Shown here: positions 61,577 through 64,000 of the stretch, in pieces | Layout: each line of letters starts with the position of its first letter | Numbering within the stretch: the first letter of the stretch is position 1 | The notes under the pieces: generated by a model | Database searches by the model: none | Told to the model about the DNA's origin: nothing | What the model saw: the letters and a program-made list of their open reading frames with translations, nothing else | Made by a program: the position numbers and the translations under genes | Assembly (NCBI GenBank): GCA_016787085.1 | Contig: JAEUVJ010000053.1 | Coordinates: 350,360-414,359, forward strand | Direction of reading: 5' to 3' | DNA: 64,000 nucleotides | Origin: Chitinophagaceae bacterium | Lineage (GTDB): Bacteria > Bacteroidota > Bacteroidia > Chitinophagales > Chitinophagaceae

Positions 61577-61814
61577 ATTTTTGAAGGAAGTTTCAGCTAA
61601 CGAACAGGGCTTGCTGCTTTGCTGGTATTTTATAATGTCCAGCCCGGAGCCGCTGCTGATTGAAAAACTGATGATGAAGATAACAACAAAAGCTGATAGA
61701 ATTCCGTCGGCTGGATAGGGGCTGATAGCGAAGAATGAAGATGAGATTATATTCGTCTATCAGCATAGCAGCAAACTCCATGTTACTTGCAGCCCTTCGT
61801 CCGCCAAGCCTTTT
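61577..61814. other. hairpin-rich 238-base spacer
   Basis: No gene is supported. It holds an imperfect hairpin GCTGATAG...CTATCAGC at 61721-61764 with further pairing inside, a third related word GCTGATAG at 61692, a GCTAACG word at about 61588 and the left end of a 15-bp inverted repeat at 61782-61796. A 62-codon minus frame runs through the hairpin and is not convincing. Confidence 0.6.
61782..61796. repeat. 15-base inverted repeat, left copy
   Basis: GTTACTTGCAGCCCT pairs with AGGGTTGCAAGTAAC at 63981-63995 with a single mismatch (14 of 15). The two copies enclose the BRO-N and transposase genes. Confidence 0.75.
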
Positions 61815-62660
61815 TTAAAATTTATTTCTTTTGCCTTTGTTGAGTTGCTTACTCTTTTTTGTAGCTGGAAGATAATTTTCTGATGATACGACTTTCTGTC
61901 CAGTTTTAAACTCAAGGTCTCGTCTTGCCTTGCCTGCAACAGAGCCACCTTGTTTAGCGGCTGCCTGATTTTCAACAAACCCTTTTGGATTTCTTGTCTT
62001 TACAATTGCAGTTGTTGAAGCCTCGCCAAGCATAGAAAAAATCAATTCAAGGTCGTTCATATGGTCACGCAGGTTTTGACTTTTCAAGCCTTTAAGTTTT
62101 TTGTATTGAGATGGAGTCAAACCGAAAGCTGCTTTTGAAATCTCGGCAGTCAGAATCGCATATTCTTTTTGTTCTTTTACCCCTCTGTTTTTCCATTCCT
62201 CGGTAAGTTCTTCACGAATGGCGATGCTTCTCATTCGCTTTTCAATCCAATCGTCAGGATAACCTTTAAGTTTGTATAATTCCCTTGTGCGTTGTGCCGC
62301 CAGTTCAGGGTTTTCAATTTCATCTAACCTGTCTGAGCCTACTTGTGCCAGCCATAATTTGAATGGTTCTGCTTTCGGAGAGGGAATAGACTGGATAATT
62401 CTTAAAAGTCCTTTTGTGTCCGCTGCCTGTACCTTGCGCCTTTTACCATCTGCGGCTTCCATTTCAACCAGGGTACAGATTGTACCCCAGTTGCTTTTAA
62501 GCTGTTCGTCTCGGCTGAGCATCTTTTTTATATACTGCTTCACATCCGAACTGTCAGTCAAGATTTCAACAACATCCTGTACAGAGAAGTACCATTTCTG
62601 TTCCTTTTCATTCCATTCGGAACGAACTTGTTTACTCTCAAAAAGTTTAATGTTGCTCAT
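61815..62660 (-). CDS. BRO-N domain (phage antirepressor-like) protein
   Basis: The 281-residue protein has an N-terminal BRO-N domain (about 1-110: IKLFESKQVRSEWNEKEQKWYFSVQDVVEILTDSSDVKQYIKKM...). It continues with a helical part (ELAAQRTRELYKLKGYPDDWIEKRMRSIAIREELTEEWKNRGVKEQKEYAILTAEISKAAFG is read as successive helices) and a basic C-terminal tail (KKSKQLNKGKRNKF). BRO-N proteins are phage antirepressors or DNA-binding proteins. It lies next to an IS630 transposase, AT-rich by eye, suggesting horizontal acquisition. Confidence 0.82.
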   Translation of the reverse strand: MSNIKLFESKQVRSEWNEKEQKWYFSVQDVVEILTDSSDVKQYIKKMLSRDEQLKSNWGTICTLVEMEAADGKRRKVQAADTKGLLRIIQSIPSPKAEPFKLWLAQVGSDRLDEIENPELAAQRTRELYKLKGYPDDWIEKRMRSIAIREELTEEWKNRGVKEQKEYAILTAEISKAAFGLTPSQYKKLKGLKSQNLRDHMNDLELIFSMLGEASTTAIVKTRNPKGFVENQAAAKQGGSVAGKARRDLEFKTGQKVVSSENYLPATKKSKQLNKGKRNKF

Positions 62661-62773
62661 GAATCAAAAATACGAAGTATTTCAGGTTATTTACTTCGTC
62701 TGAAGCTATGTAAGTATTGAGGGTCTTTACAATTATTACTTTCGCTGAATTTTGGTTCAACTCTTTCATTTCC

Positions 62774-63910
62774 TCAAATTTTATTACCAGCTCTCTTGGG
62801 ATTTTCCTGATAAAATTTATTTCTGTCTTTAAAGTATCTGTCGATGGCTTCCATACACTCAGCCAATGTTTGATAGTCGCTGTTGTGAATAATAGCTTTA
62901 GCCATTCCACTAAATACAGATTCAATTACATTTAAGAATTGAGCACATGCAGGCAAAGGGGCAAGTTTTACTTTTGGTAATTTTTTACTCTTGTTATGTT
63001 CATCAACTCTCAGCGTAAATTTTTTTGAAGCATGCCATGATGCTGCGTCCCAAGAGAAAAAAATACGCTTTTGGTCTGCGTACTTTGAAGTAAGTAATTC
63101 CAAAAGTTTTATCATTTCTTCAGTGTCTTTCTTTTTAGAATAAAAATGTGTAATCTGATTTGTTGATAATTCAAGAGCCGCAGTTATGATTAAAAAACCT
63201 TTACTCTTTTGAATTTGCGGAACCACTCTGGCCATACCGGGTGGTACATAAGACCTGCCACCTTGTATTTTGATTGCAAATGGACCAAACTCGTCTATTG
63301 AAAAGAATTTTTCATCGGTTCTCAGTTTAGATAAAATCTGAGTTATTTGACTTAGTTTTTCTTTGTAGTTGGGGTCAGTGCTGGTTAGTACTTTTTTGGC
63401 ACTTCTAAATCTATAGCCTGCATTCTTGATGATTTTGCTGATGTAATTATGCCCTATAGGAAGCCCTTTAGCAATCATGGCTGCATGGATATCTGGTAAA
63501 CGCCATGAGGCTCTGTTAAAGCCAAAGTCTTTGGGTGGGGAATGTAAAATGGAAAATACAGCTTCTTTAAATCTTTCCACTTCGTATTTATATTTTCTAG
63601 TCTCAGAAAATTTTTGAATACCACCTTTTTCCTTTATTTGTTCTTTCCAGTAATGAAATGTTCCTCTGCTTATGCCTAATTCTCTCAAAGAAGCTCTTGA
63701 ACTTTTAGAACTGGATTCAATTTCCAAAACTATGTCAGCCTTTTCTTGTTGGGAATACCGTTTGTTTCTTAATAATCTCTTTGACTTTATTATATACTTA
63801 TATGTATTGATCAGTTTTCTTTGTTTTTCAATAATCAATTTTTGATTTAAAATCACCTCATCTCTTAAAGTCAGCATATATGGGACTAGTATTGTTTTTT
63901 GTTGTCGCAT
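62774..63910 (-). CDS. IS630-family transposase
   Basis: The 378-residue protein has an N-terminal helix-turn-helix region with HTH segments (YSQQEKADIVLEIESSSKSSRASLRELGISRGTFHYWKEQ, about 52-91) and a DDE catalytic core: Asp206 in FSIDEFGP, Asp288 in FSWDAASWH and Glu330 in FLNVIESVFSG. This is the IS630/Tc1-mariner-type pattern. The frame is intact. The ends of the element were not identified with certainty; a 15-bp inverted repeat brackets it together with the BRO-N gene. Confidence 0.92.
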   Translation of the reverse strand: MRQQKTILVPYMLTLRDEVILNQKLIIEKQRKLINTYKYIIKSKRLLRNKRYSQQEKADIVLEIESSSKSSRASLRELGISRGTFHYWKEQIKEKGGIQKFSETRKYKYEVERFKEAVFSILHSPPKDFGFNRASWRLPDIHAAMIAKGLPIGHNYISKIIKNAGYRFRSAKKVLTSTDPNYKEKLSQITQILSKLRTDEKFFSIDEFGPFAIKIQGGRSYVPPGMARVVPQIQKSKGFLIITAALELSTNQITHFYSKKKDTEEMIKLLELLTSKYADQKRIFFSWDAASWHASKKFTLRVDEHNKSKKLPKVKLAPLPACAQFLNVIESVFSGMAKAIIHNSDYQTLAECMEAIDRYFKDRNKFYQENPKRAGNKI

Positions 63911-63980
63911 ATGTAGAGATTTTGTTGAAGAAGCTGAGACTTTTTAGTCAACTGGTGTTTATGGAAGCTGCAGCTGGTGT

Positions 63981-63995
63981 AGGGTTGCAAGTAAC
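63981..63995. repeat. 15-base inverted repeat, right copy
   Basis: AGGGTTGCAAGTAAC is the near-exact reverse complement of 61782-61796. It lies 71 bases upstream of the transposase start, at the window edge. Confidence 0.75.
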
Positions 63996-64000
63996 GGCCA

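Noticed and set aside
61593..61781. 62-codon minus frame
   Set aside because: It covers the hairpin-rich spacer and lacks protein-like patterns.
62647..62925. 92-codon minus frame
   Set aside because: It overlaps the 3' part of the transposase gene in another frame.
1..64000. CRISPR arrays, tRNA genes and 16S/23S/5S rRNA
   Set aside because: No regularly spaced repeats, no T-arm-like GGTTCGA plus CCA signals and no rRNA core motifs were recognised by eye.

Overview
The window looks like chromosome of a Bacteroidota bacterium, most likely a Chitinophagaceae-type member of the Chitinophagales. Evidence in the sequence: a type IX secretion (T9SS) C-terminal domain, many short lipoproteins, TAnnTTTG/TAnnTTCG promoter boxes, a Bacteroidota-style RNase P RNA, LytS/LytTR and ArsR/SRPBCC pairs, and the family mix (DUF5018-like, head-GIN, PafA-type phosphatase). 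It is mostly ordinary core and accessory chromosome with short dispersed palindromic repeats; obvious mobile DNA is seen only at the right edge.

Layout. 1-6.1 kb: two outer-membrane beta-barrel paralogues, then pyrR, pyrB, coaD, a hotdog thioesterase, a NUDIX hydrolase and pyrE (pyrimidine and CoA metabolism), an HMA-like protein and a LEA-type lipoprotein. 6.2-6.6 kb: RNase P RNA. 6.7-16.9 kb: CPBP membrane protease, two lipoproteins, VOC protein, an AlkD-like glycosylase plus SPL-type radical SAM pair, phytase-like lipoprotein, penicillin-acylase-family Ntn hydrolase, a small membrane protein and a di-heme cytochrome c. 17-30 kb: AraC regulator, alpha/beta hydrolase, PKD/NHL-type lipoprotein, ArsR-SRPBCC operon, M20 peptidase, a CotH-like protein, GMC oxidoreductase with its small subunit, cold-shock-domain protein and a KAS III-like enzyme.

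30.5-40.5 kb: two large secreted proteins (one with a T9SS signal), GNAT, two small secreted proteins, and a stand-alone SIR2-like protein between repeat-rich spacers. 40.7-54 kb: smc, acyl-CoA-binding protein, a second CotH-like paralogue, PafA-like phosphatase, membrane protein, MFS transporter, lipase, MBL-fold hydrolase, head-GIN lipoprotein. 54-61 kb: Dabb protein, an acyltransferase-LytS-LytTR operon, amidohydrolase, MORN protein, and a SWIB protein with a histone-like lysine tail. 61-64 kb: an accessory end with a small membrane protein, a hairpin-rich spacer, a BRO-N antirepressor-like gene and an IS630-family transposase; the last two lie within a 15-bp inverted repeat.

The points most worth a second look are: a decayed four-helix-bundle-like fragment inside inverted repeats between pyrR and pyrB; an RNase P RNA whose P12-region hairpin resembles local interspersed repeats; the solitary SIR2-like gene; the CotH-like paralogue pair; the double operator of the ArsR operon; and the inverted-repeat-bounded BRO-N/IS630 unit. 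No unmistakably new multi-gene system was seen, and no CRISPR array, tRNA or 5S/16S/23S rRNA was recognised.
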